Source: Membranipora membranacea
Taxonomy: Eukaryota > Bryozoa > Gymnolaemata > Cheilostomatida > Membraniporidae
Reading direction: 5' to 3'
Assembly (NCBI GenBank): GCA_914767715.1
Contig: OU612068.1
Location: 11,594,001 to 11,658,000, forward strand
Length of the DNA: 64,000 bases
Part shown: one piece after another, positions 11,401 to 24,600 of the stretch
How the letters are laid out: the number at the start of each line of letters is the position of its first letter
Numbering within the stretch: position 1 is the stretch's first letter
Position numbers and translations under genes: made by a program
Notes under the pieces: generated by a model
Databases searched by the model: none
The model's input: only the letters and a program-made list of their open reading frames with translations
Told to the model about the DNA's origin: nothing

Positions 11401-12636
11401 AAACTATTCTAAACATATTGCAAGTTTGTATAGACAGATTCGTTCTTTATTACCTCTCACACTAAGGATGGCTCATGTTTGGTCTAGGTCCTTGGCCAAC
11501 AACGACTGTTAGGGGTGGGGTACATTCAAATATGAACCAGGCTTTACTCAAATTGATTGGTTGAGTGGGCCAATCCAACACATTGGCTACTTAATATCTA
11601 GCAGCGCATCATAAGGGAGTTAGTTGCACATTAAAACTAATGGGGCAACTCCTGAAATGAATGACTTGTATAGATCTTTATTTCACAAGGGAAGGTTTGT
11701 CCTTGTCAACTACAGTTTTATGTCAATCTTCATTATGTTGAGGAGGAGAGATATGAATTATCCTGGAAACTTCATATGGGCTCTGATCAACCATCGTCAT
11801 CTCTGAGTTGTTTAGCTATTCCATTTATACCATTCAAATGAAGAATATTTTTAGTCTAAGCAATTCATAGTTCTTTGTGGCCAGAAGCCCATCCCTGAAC
11901 CTGCATGTTAGTTTTCACCTCTGCATTAGTGGAGTCGCACAATGAATAAAAAAGATCCTGCTTCTAACCAATCGACATGTGACTGTGCTGTGATGATCGA
12001 ACAGCACATGTTCCATCATTAGGTCATCTATTATGCCCTAAATAATATGTGCAGATTCAGCAACAAAGCTTTTACTTCTTATGACTAATGTCTGACAACC
12101 CTAAAATAACCACCCCATACTTCTTGCAGATTGACTCTGTGATAGGCCTGTAGCAACTGTGCCATGACGGGCCCAGTCGACCTATTTATATCTTGCCTAG
12201 AACCCTACTTTTCACGGTTTGGGTGGGGTGACTTTTCAGTTTGAGAACTCAAGCACATTAGGAATAATCCAAACGCTACTGTGCAAAGTTAACTGACCAG
12301 AACTTGATCAGCTGCACATACGCAAAGTGCTATAACCTTGAGTCAGCTATAATTTCACATAATAAGGCTGTATTGAGAAGAAAATGTTACAAAAGTTAAT
12401 AGAGCCATATATGTGATTATGACAGAATGTAATGTAGGAAAAATAAAATACCTGCTATAGTTCAATATAAATAATGATTGATAATGTCATCAATTTTCGG
12501 CAGCATTTGTGACAAGAATGCAAATAGTGACTAGTACTACTACTACGAATCTGATCACATGTAAAGGAGAGTTAGAATCAATTCAGTTCTCAGTTCTTAC
12601 TGCTCCATTCAAATAATAGTCACAGACATGAGATCA
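11401..12636. other. Convergent intergenic region
   Basis: Spans the gap between the probable TRIM71 3' end and the stop codon of the minus-strand GPCR. It holds no supportable gene; short open frames are unconserved in appearance and have no splice or start context. It presumably contains the GPCR 3' UTR on the minus strand. Confidence 0.5.
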
Positions 12637-15600
12637 TTATGTAGTTCGTTCTACTCTTGGGTTTTTATAGGTTATAATCCTGAGTTCATTCTGATTACCG
12701 TCCACCGGAGTGAGTAAATATTGAGATTCTTCTGGGATTGCGGGTGGACTCGATGACTTGATACTATTGATTGACGGGTGACGTGATGGGTTCCGGTATG
12801 TTGGCAGACTGTCCGCTGAACTGATCGATGTACGCGCCTGAGAATTCAGAGTCGTATTATGGGTGTGGTTTACTGATTGTGAAGGCAATTTCCTGTTCAA
12901 AGTCCATCGGTTCCACTTTTTTATTATTTCGCCACGTACTTCCCCGTTTAGGAAACAAAACAACACGGCAACCATCAGTCCCTGCAATAAATACAATTGG
13001 GTCTTGAGGACAAACTGTTGAGCAATTCTTGATGATCATTGATCTTATTATCATTGTTATCACACGCACACAGGTCCAGGTGTTAAGAATGCTGAACATT
13101 TTAATCACCTACATATAGTAGGGTTAGTCCCTTACCCAAAATCACTCAGATCAAAAGATTTAAACACTCAATTGACTGTCCCTGTTGGTCACATCTTCGA
13201 CCGATAGCAACCAAGCATCCTTCATAAACATCTATCATCTCAAAACAGTCTTTCTATATGTAGGCAAAAGAAAGGTGATGATCTTACCTGGAATGAAGTG
13301 AAGAATGAATCAAAGTAAAAGCGGACAACTTCAACTGTCTCGTTGACTACTTGGCTGCCATTTAGAATCTCACCAAATAAGAATATTGCATAGTGAACAC
13401 CAAATAATGGTATCAGCACTAAGGTAGACTTGGCCAGCTTTCTACAAATAAAATAGAAAAGAAATGATGTCAGATAAATATAGTTGACAATCTTTGTGAG
13501 GAGTTTATCACTGCAGTCACATACCATTTCACTTTAGTCGGGTCCAAATTTATCATCAAGAATTTCATGGTATTATTTCCCCTAGCCTTCTATATGAGTT
13601 GTATATGTATCTCATAATTTTCAAGTTCTATTGGTCCCTGAAACTTGAACCCAGGGTGGTTCAAAGTACTTCAACTAGCCCTTTCTCAAAGACATCTCTA
13701 AATACATCGCTAGATCAGCTCTATGCAAAACATTGAACATTTAAAGCAAGCTGCTACATGATAAACATGAAGCCACAAATAAAGAGCATACAATAGAAAC
13801 TAAAAAAGAAGCTATAAAATGTTAGTAGTAGCCTTCCGACCTTGACCCTAAAAACTAATCAACTTTGCTGTCACCTCAAAAACTGAAATGTTTTCTGGGC
13901 TTGCTACAGTGAAAATAATCCTTAGACCGATGAAGGTCCCAATATTGTTATCGTTTTGTGAGGTAATCCTCCATCTATGTGCAGCTATCAAGTAATGTGT
14001 GATTAGAGTAGAAGAAACATCCAGCCATAACACAAAAACGAATTGAGAAGTGTTAAGCAGCCCTAGGTTTTCATGTGTCATTATGTTACAGGCTCGGGAC
14101 GAGGTTAGACAAAAAAGGCAACAACTAATCTTACCACAGTTTCAAAAGAAGAAAAGCAACCTGTCATTCCACGTCATCATTTAAAAGCAAATAAACTCGG
14201 CAAAATTCATTGAACGCCACTAGATGATGAGGCCATGTGATTAGTGTCAATGAGGTGATGACGTGTAATGACATTGAATTCCCAAATTCATTTATTTTGG
14301 TGAATTTTAATTTCTCTTGCTGACACTGAAACGACAGATTGCTTTTGTTCCACAATATGATGACGTGACGTACAGAAGCATATTCTATCTACAATCAATG
14401 ACATGCTTAGGTTAAATAAACCTCAAAGGGTCGACCAATATTGGCGCATCACTCTAGGACAGTTTCTGGGACACACAAATTGTTTTTTACATCAAATCCT
14501 TGAAGAACTTTTGGCCAGTTCAAATAAATATTATTTACAATCAATACTGCACAAAAAATCCAACCACAGAATAAATGAATGTGACGGATTTAGAGAAAAC
14601 TATCGAGTATCTCAAGCTTAAAAGGGCACATATGACGTGTTGATTGAGTACACAAACCATATATTTAGCACAACGCGGTTTTGAAAGGTCTGTTATAAGA
14701 GTAAAATTAGTTTTTACCAATGAAAGTTATTTGGAAAGATATGTAATATGCATAAATACTTACATATACCTGTATATCCTAGCTTCTCTGCTGCTCGATT
14801 CTGACGCTCGTAGTTTAGTGAATAGAAGTCTGATAATTATACCAAAAAATACTGCATTTATCTGTAATAGATCAAACAGCACAATGAGTTAATAATTATA
14901 ATAAAGGTACATGGATCAAGATATGACTTCATAAATTGGTTGTCTTTCCATTTGTCATGTGAAGACAACTTGCTATAGATTCTGGTTTTTTCTTACTACC
15001 AGCAGGGAGGGTGGGTTTGGAAGTTTGTCCCAATCTCCCGGAACTTATTGCATCCTGTTTACTCTAAAAGCCACCTCAAAACAAGGAAACCCTAAAAATA
15101 GGGCCCTGTGGTCAGTTAACTCCAAGTTAAAACGATTTAGAACATGTATGGTTTTGAAATATGTGAATCAAACTCGTGACCATCACTCATCCCGTGAACC
15201 ATAAATAGTGGGGGCGTTAAAGCAATAGCAATAATAATATCAGAAATTGCTACTTCAAACTCCACTTGTTTTTAACAATTTCATCCACCATCTCAGTATT
15301 TTTATTATTGTGATGAACCATGAGGACCACTGTTTGTCAATTATATTATCGGCAGCTTATATTTGCACAGTTTAATTGACATTCACAATCCAATAAAATT
15401 TTAATATCTTGATCCGGAATATTATAACCATTGCATACAACTGCTAGAGTTAGACACGTGCCATGAGTGGATCACATCACGAGCTATCGCTGGGTCTATA
15501 CAAATCCCTGTATCTTTTCCTCCAGTTTCAAAAACTGACGTACGGCATGTACATGATGCGCAGATAGATTGTGTGGGCGGTGTTGACTTTTTTCTCATTG

Positions 15601-18600
15601 TTACGCGATATTACAAAATTGTTTTCCCTATTTAAAAGGCATCATGTAAACAAATATGTTTTCTATATTACTATCCAATAACAATAACTTCAGTTCACGG
15701 ACTGGAAGTTTTTCAGCGATCAATATGTAACATATGGAGCCATATCATTGTGTGTTATTTAAAAAAATAAAACTTGACCTGACACGTGCATGCAGCATAG
15801 CATAGCATAGCATAGCAGATCATATTTGATCTATTTTTCAGGTTCTGGTATTGCCCTACAGCAATGATCTTACAAAGGTGCTATGACATGTATAAACTTA
15901 CCCCTATTAAAAGTACGATAGGCGCTTCAATGATCCATCGGTAATTTCTATTCCGATAAATTACCCAGCATCTGAAACAAAGAAGCATAACACATTCCTC
16001 ATTTTATGAGTTAGATTGAATGTACTATTGAAACAGCGTCAAACATAAATAAACATTTTCTAAAACTATTAATTGGCAAAATGTACCAGCTCAACTCAAT
16101 GCCATTTTGTATTGAAATCATTGTGACAATGTACAATGTTGAAAAGGGCCATCTGCTGGAAAATACCAAGACATTAGGGACTGCCATCTGGGTTTTGATT
16201 AGCAATAGCAGAGATATCTTATTACTATTTGAATGGAAAAGCTAGCCATGTACAACCTATATAATGACCAAATACACAAATAACACTATCACGTAACGCA
16301 ATCTTATCCTCGCTGACGGTGAGAGAAAAGAGTTGCTTACATGTATATGTGTGCTGAAAGCATTGAGTGTATGGTGTTGTAGTACTAGTCGGCCTGTCTT
16401 TCCAAGCTTTGTTGTGGGGGGTCAACCCCATCCCCAACAACAAAGCTTGTCAAGACAGGTTCTAGTGCAAGACAGTACTAGTGCGCAAGTATAAGTTTGT
16501 TGGTGTGTTATTTAAACTTACTCAACGTTATCCTTGTATACTTTGACCAGAATCCATGGAATAAGTACAATCAGTGGTGAAACTGTGGAAAAAAAAGTCA
16601 TGAGGTCATTTGTAACAGAGAAAAACATAATAATATACGATTCAACAGTAAAAAATATATACACATTTTATTTGGCACACAATATCATCCTGGACGGATG
16701 TTTTTCATTACGTGCCAAAGAAGTAACAGCAAAAAATGGGGGGGGGGGGGAAATAAGGAAGATAAAATATCATAACGTAGCTTGTTACGAAATTTATCTA
16801 TCAAAACAGCAGTTTGAGCCAAGGAATGATATTTCCCTAGTTTGAGCTCTAAAACCTTGGCCCAACTCATTAGCCAGAGGAAAGGTCTCACACTTATCTT
16901 TTGTTGGCTAATTTTCAGTATAGTCCAATAAATCTAGCGTAAAATAAGTAGCAGGCTCTGAGGCTTCAGGTGATTTGAAGCCAATAGTGAGTGAGGATAA
17001 GCTGATGCCTGATTAAAACATCCCAGACATAAGTGAAATTCCAAAATGACAAATAGTATTACAGTTAGCAGGAAATGCTAATCTGCTTGTAGGATTTTTA
17101 AGAACCAGTAGAGCTTATTTCGTGCCACTATTTGAACAGGGCAGGAAAACTGTCTCTTGTGCTTTGCTGCACTCTGTGAGGTCTCTATCCAGGTATCTAA
17201 TATCTATTCAAGGCCAATTTTGTTTCTATTTTCAAGTTCAAGTGCCAAATGTCACTTCATTTCCTGCCTACAGAATATTTAGATGAAAAAAAAACTTGAT
17301 TGTTCACTCAATAAAAGCAAAATATGCAGCCCACTTTCTGATCCATTGTCAGTTGATTTTCTTGGTCAAATATAGCCCATCGGTAGTTGATGCCAGGGTA
17401 TCGGGTTTGCAGAGATAACATGGTGTTTGCAGGGAAATTAAGTCCATAGTTCAGGGAAATTAAGAAAACAAAAAAAGGTATTTTTAGTAACGCCAAACAA
17501 TATACTTTACTAAGTAAATATAGGTAATGCCATACCAACTCTTCTCATCAATAAAATATTTCATGTTTAGTGCGCTTTTTACTTTTGGTTTCCACTACAC
17601 TTAATCAATCTATAAATATATAACTCGAAAAACTTCACGCTTTGAATTTCAGATGGAGCATTTGCACGAGTGCTTTTTTCCTATCTCTTAGTAACGGTCG
17701 ATGTTACATTTTGTTTGAGTAAATTAACTAGTAGTTCAATATCAAACTCTGTGGAGATTTTTATGACCTGATAAAATTTATAATATCAGCCAATCTACAC
17801 AATGTCAGTTTAATAGAGTTGTCTAATGGCTGGACATCAGGGATGAAAGTAGAGTTTGGCTTGATGAGCTGGTCTATAAGGTTCCATGAAAATAAACAAG
17901 CACATAAATAAGAAGAATGTCACTTCTGGCAATAACATCTCAACCTCAACAAGCATTGGCTGAAGGCCCTCAAACAGGAATGGCGTATGGGAGGGGCCCG
18001 TCCTATTATGGTTGATTAAAAGGTTGATTAAAATCGGATGTCACATCACACGCCACATCCCGAAGCATGGGCGGCGAAATATTATTATGCCTTAATGGCA
18101 AGGCCGCAATTTCTGCGCCAGTTTTGCTCTCAGTTTGCAGGCAGGTCGGAGCACACCTGGGGGCCAACCAAACCCCAGTAGATGATAGACTGCAGTGGGA
18201 TTCGAACCCACAACCTTCATCACTTGCGTGTTGAGACGGCGCTCTAACAAACTGAGCTACCTCCTTATAATCTTGATTCTCAAACTAACCAAGCTGTTAT
18301 GATGATGAACTACTCACCCCAACCGCAGAGAATAAACCATTTAATGCTGCTCTTGTCTGAGAAAGTTGTAAGAAAAATAAGTGTATGCAGATAAAGTCCC
18401 TCCACAAATATCCACATATAGTTAGAAAGTCGGGTGTACATCCATAGAGTGGCTAGCAGTCTACACGGCCAGTTCTAAAATTAGATCAACAAATACTGCT
18501 TAGAATAAATAGTAAAAGAATCTTCAGGTTCTTATAATTTTCCTTACTGACATAGCCTGAGCCCCCTCCCCCCAGGCTCTTCCTCCCCATCCGCCAACGC

Positions 18601-21600
18601 CCCAATAGCCAGTGATCAGTTTTTGAGAAGCTCAGAGTGGTTTGAACAAGGTTTGATTATACCGAAGGTTGAATGCTGCCGCCTAACAGAGGGTGATGGA
18701 AGAGACCACCTGGTCAGTTTGGAAATTTGAGCAGAGGTAATACCAATGGTTCGTCAGTAGCCTTGTCACTACTTGGCTACTTTTTTTTGTTTTAAGGGTG
18801 CAAAACAAAAAAGATAGTCGAGTGGTAGGGCTAATTTGTCAGTACATGAGGATTACTGCTTATAGCAGGACTCGCATTTCACACATATAAAGCCCATAAT
18901 GATTGGTATTTTTGCAGACACCATTGCTCGATGCTTGACTTATAGCGTACTGGTTTCCCGTAAACCAGCATCAGGTTATTTCTCAAGAGGAATAGAGATC
19001 AAATTTACAACTTCAAGCGTGCTTCAAACAGCTCTGAATTCATTGTCACAGCAAAGTGTATTATTGAGTAGCGCAACAGTTTATGCATGCTGATAGCACA
19101 TGCACAGCAACATGGTCGTGTTTTACTCCTTGATTGCCAGGAATACACATCCAGTGCACAAAACGCTTATCTAAAAATGACCAGGGTTGCAGAAGTGTGA
19201 CTTGCAGCGGAAATAGAGCACTCGCCAGTTACTCTAGCCTACAGCATAGGAGCCCCAATGTATCCATATCAGTTTAGCGTAGCACTTGACTTAAATCCAT
19301 AATACATTTTTCAAGTATGTGCAAACAAAATAGAGAGTACCATAAAACAGGAGAAATTACCATAATCTACCTGTTACAGACAAGATGACATAACTGCCCA
19401 TCTCAAGATTCAATCATCGAGAATGCGATTCCCAGGTGTAATTTTAACCTATCCTTAGTTCATAAGGTGCTAAATCCTTAATCAAGAGAATCTACTGGAT
19501 GAAGCTTATGACACTGCCTGGTTATAAGCCTGGGGTTTTATTGCAGCTTATACGGCTTGGGGTATTTATAGAAGCCTGTGTGGCGACATTACACCGATAG
19601 TGACATTGGGGATGACTTTCTACTGAAAAATCAGGGTACATATGTTGACATTCAGCAAGGCCTCCAATTAGCCATTCTGAAAACTCGCCATGACTCTTGT
19701 ATGGTTGTATACATGATACAGCGCTGCATATTTTTATTACTGCTATCTTGTGTTATCTCCAGTCAGAACTATGAGCACTGAAGTTTGATTCAGAATTGCA
19801 GACGATATGACACATACAGTACCTTGCAACAGTCTTGCAAGAGTATAACTATCACCACCCTTGAGATTCTTCTGTTTGCAAATGCATCAAAACTCACGAT
19901 TGCAGAAATTGAGCAACGATCTAACAACCACGAAGATTGTGATTCACAATTGAGTGCAGAATGTTTGAGATTTTGCAAAGGTTTAATCATATTAAATCAT
20001 TTCAGCCTAAATCTTAGCGCTGTGTATGTATATTGCACAAATTAATTTTGTAAAATGGCCCACTACAATTACAAAATTCTCAGAAGTCTGACATTCCCAG
20101 ACCGCCGAGGTCCTGCAAGACGATGGGATTTTCATAGTTCAGCATGTCAGAAATGATGCAAATAGCTGCGACACCCATACTCTTGCTGTTTTGCTGCAAT
20201 TGTGAATCAGGCTAAAAGCGTTCCTCCCCATAACTGCATGCAAAATGACAATATTCAAATTATCCAAAAATCAAATTTGTATTTATTCTGTACTCCATGC
20301 CTACTGCACTACATGCCCAAGACTCGGTTCAACCAAGCACAATTAATTATTCGTACCCCTGTACTGGACATTATTTCATCAGATATCTTGTCATCCGTTG
20401 ATCGTCTTAAGACTAGATACTCCCAGAGTAGAACTATTCCTCCACGTAACACGAACGAGACAAATGTGTTCATGTGTATAACATTACGAGGGCAGTGTAA
20501 CCTCCTACAAATATAGAAAAATAGAACTAGACGCTCATCTTTATATCAATATTGTTTGATCTCTCCAGTGTGGTTGTAGTTTTGTGTCGTTATAAGAAAA
20601 CCTTCGAACCAATAGACGTTCCCTTTTTTGTTCCAAAGTTATTTAGTTTCCGTTTACCACACATTCCTGTGGTAGGTCCTTTAGAGCACAAGTATCATAC
20701 GGAACGGAACGCAGTGTCATAGTTCAGAATCCTTGTGGTTAGTGCTCTCCCATATTCTGTAAAACCTCATCAGTCACATCCTTCATCTAGTTACCAGGTG
20801 AATACTTTTTTTGCACATGAAACCTTTATAGTTCCCTGTTCATAGGTGACAAAGATTTAAAGGCTCATCCTTTATTATCTCTTAATCTTGTTTGGGCATT
20901 TAGTAAATATGAACAATCCTTTGATGAGCCTGTCTTGACATGCTTTGTTTGCAAGGGGGGGGGGGGGTTGGGGTTCCTCCCCACCAACCAAGTTTGTCAA
21001 GACAGGCTATCCCTCAACAAGCTGGAGATAGCTATACTTCACCTCACCTCACCGCCATCCGATGATCTCCAGATTTGGACAACCGCAGATGCATACTGGC
21101 CATCAGCCAAAACACATAGTATAATTTTGGTAGTTTCACGCCACTAAGTCAAAAATTAATGGGGCTGATACCATGATCCGGATGTTTCACAGAATTCTAC
21201 TCGTACTCTAGAGAAAATTGACACTTCCCAGCAAAACAGAATAATTTGGATAATCTGCACTTAGGAGGATAAATAGTGGACCAGTACTTTTATTTTGATA
21301 ATAATCAGACTTAATAACTGTGAACTGTAATCTGATTTGTGAAATTGAGGTGTAGCACATTTTCCTACCGTTCCCACAAAGCAATACTCCTAATTTTTTG
21401 GCACGCTATCAAACCCACCATCGACAGGATGAATTTCTACAGAATTTGGTGTCTTGTTGGGTCAATGAGCTATATAAATGGGCGCATAACATTGGGAGCA
21501 TAAATTTAGATATTTTTACATGCACAACCAGGGCATTCATACGAGGATATTGTAATCACTGTCAGTGGCTTGACAGTAAGTGATGAAACTTTAGAGGTAG

Positions 21601-24600
21601 GAGGCTAACAATGCATAACTGAGTTAATGTTTGAGTTAACATTCACAGGTAAAACATAAGAGGCAGGCAGCACTTAAACGGTAATGATGACTATGTAATA
21701 AAGACATCTCAGCTGAAAGCTCCCTCCCAAAAAGCAGCACATGGAGCCACAGGTCTCATTAGTCTCGTGTAAATTGATGTAGTTTACATACATTGATGTT
21801 TAATGATGCGCTATAAGCTGTGTTAAACTACTGAACCTAACTGAAAACGATTTTCTACCCACAACCCATATATGCAAATCAATTGTCCTTCAAACCTGGC
21901 AGAGAGTACACTCGTTGACTTTCACTACCACACCCGCCCAAAGTAGCATGGGGAATCAATCACATCATAACAGATGGGCAATTGTAGTGCTCTAAAGCAC
22001 CCAGTCCTGAGAAACAGCTGCATCAATGACCACAGGTTTAAGAGAAGTAAGTAAATAGTAAGTATAGGGAGTTGTGTGCACTTACTTTAATGCTATCATG
22101 ATGATGAGAGCAATGATGAGGAATATAACTGATACACAGTACCCTGTAGTGTATATCTTCTGTAGGTTACTAAAGTGAGCCTAAAACAGAGAGAGATGTT
22201 GCAATGATAGGCAATTGTCAGTAGCAGATAAGGTTGGGATAAAACGTTCGTGCTGTGTTCTTGAGCAAACCTGAGCATTCAGTTGTCTGAATATTAGCAA
22301 TTAAAATGTGCCATAATGTTTATATGACTGTAAGTGAAGGCTAGGTTGTCTCTATTTTGTAAGTGACAAACTGACTTTCACAACAGTCACATAGATTTTA
22401 TAGAGCTTGTCAGGGTAGTATCTAAATTGGTTTGAATAGCCAGCTTTTTCAGGAAGCCGGGGTTGGGTTTAAAACAATTTTATTTACTCAGTTTGTACCG
22501 CAAATTAAACAAAACATCTGATCATCATTTTTTAAATGTTGCTGGGAAATTTATACTTTCAAGAGCAGAAATGGTTCTTCTGCGCTGCCAGCTAGAACAT
22601 CAACCTCTCCCATCTCGTCGGCAGCTCTCCTACACATGGTGAAGTTAACGATTGGTAACCCAGTAGAATTGTCAGCTATCCATTGTCCGTTTGGTTGGCA
22701 AAATCTATAAGCATTCTCTGGAAGCAAACATTTAAATACACAGTTTATTACGCTTTGATACTCGGGTTCTATTAAATAAACTTGCACTTGTAAAGACAAG
22801 GTCCTATTTCAAATAGTCATCATGCCCGGAACTAATATACGTAATGGAAATACTAATTGTTTTCTCACAAATTGCGACATGGCAACATCGATCATGGTAT
22901 GGGATACCGGGTACTTACGTACCTTATTCCCTTTACTTGATGGTAATAATCATTGAACTTCTGGCCACGCCAAGTTTGCCCATGGGACTTAAAAGGTCAA
23001 ATTGGTCAATACAGACATCAACTCTAGTATAGTGCATTGCTGCTTAGTGTGGCAGAGAGCTTATGCATATAATGCTCACACCCAACTTTAGTGTCCTTCA
23101 AGGCGGATTGCTATGGTCTAAATGGGTTCTGATGAGATCTTGAACAAACCAAATAAATTAGATCCCCAAATAACAGAGTGGGCTAATGATGAATTGCCGT
23201 CACAGCTATGATGGGTAAATGAGAGTGAATTATGTCCAGGCTATGGAACAATTCAACTGTTGGGGTCACATTACCATACCCCTTCCCAACTGCCAACAGT
23301 TCTGATCCACATGCTACTAACAGAGGCACAAACTCACCTGAGGAGTCAAACTTATTGACATGAGACGGACATTGCTGGACAGCTGTAGTGTTAGCTCTAG
23401 CCTGATTCCAACACATCGCGCTATCGAAGTCTACTGGGCAGCTCACCTCGCCTAAAACAAAGGGATCAGAATAAAACAAGGTGTCAGTACCTTCAAGTTA
23501 GTTTATAATAGTTTATTTCACATGCCGACTAGTCAAAGTTCTCAGGCTATTACGATTCGAGTACTCAGGTTATATTCTCGCACGTCGATTCAAGGTAAAT
23601 GTTGAGACACGTAAACGTGGCTCTTGAACCAGGTTGTGGATTGGGAAGAAACTTCCTTGGAGGATTCCTATGTCTTGCAATTGAATGCTACACAATGGAA
23701 ATTTTTTTCATAAAAAATGAATCCTTTGGTGTGATGAATAATGGATAGTTTAAAGGTTTCTGTCCTCTCATAAGCAGTGTCTTTGGAGTCTCATTATATG
23801 AGAATATGGCCTCCTATGGTCTCTCAGACTCCAAAAATAGATTTTATGTAATCAAAACGAAGTTTAATCCGGAATAAATTATTTAAAAATTTTAGTATAG
23901 GTATTCATTCATTCTTTTCATTCTCCCCCTGACTGTTAATCTGTTGATCATACAATAAAAAGCCATAATTTTCATTCTCTACCCATTAATTACTGTGTCG
24001 TACTAGATAATCTCACAGACCGCCAATCTGGAAGAGGCAATCTTGTCAGGTTTATTAAATATAGCTAGCTGGACACCATGGAAACCACCAATTTGTGGTC
24101 TCTGTCCCCAATATATGGTCAAAAATGTACAAAACAAATCATCTACGATTCATTACCAACATTTTCAGTTAACTAATTCTAAAGGATGCAATTTAAACAG
24201 TGACACTACAAGAGGGTGAAATAACTACCAGAGGTATGAGGATTTTAAACAGAATATGACTCTCAGCTTTGTTCATATATTTCATTTCCTCAAGTGCTCT
24301 ACAGAGTTCAATTTCAACATGATGACCCAATGATCTGATAACAGCATGAAATTAATATTGGAATTCACTGGTCTGTCAGCTTATACCGGAACACAATTAT
24401 CTTAGCTATTAGCTAGTTTTGAGGTGTCTTATTGTCAGCTAGCAAATGTGGAGCTTATAGATAACACAGCGGATAAGTAATACTAGCCAAAAATAGATTT
24501 CGATACTTCATACACAGGCAAAAAGCCAGCATCCCCTCCCCCTGACGAATACTTTACTCCCCTAGGGTGTAACCAAACTAACTGGGAGACCAGACACTTA

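Noticed and set aside
18190-18267. Possible functional tRNA gene (A and B boxes present)
   Set aside because: The acceptor-stem halves do not pair, the anticodon arm is not well formed, and the sequence continues into a SINE body and tail.
22800-23480. Longer reading of the GPCR ectodomain exon through [13 protein letters not shown]
   Set aside because: A consensus donor GTGAGT at 23337 ends the exon after TCCTCAG, and phase then closes onto the AYRFC exon, giving the standard hormone-receptor domain.
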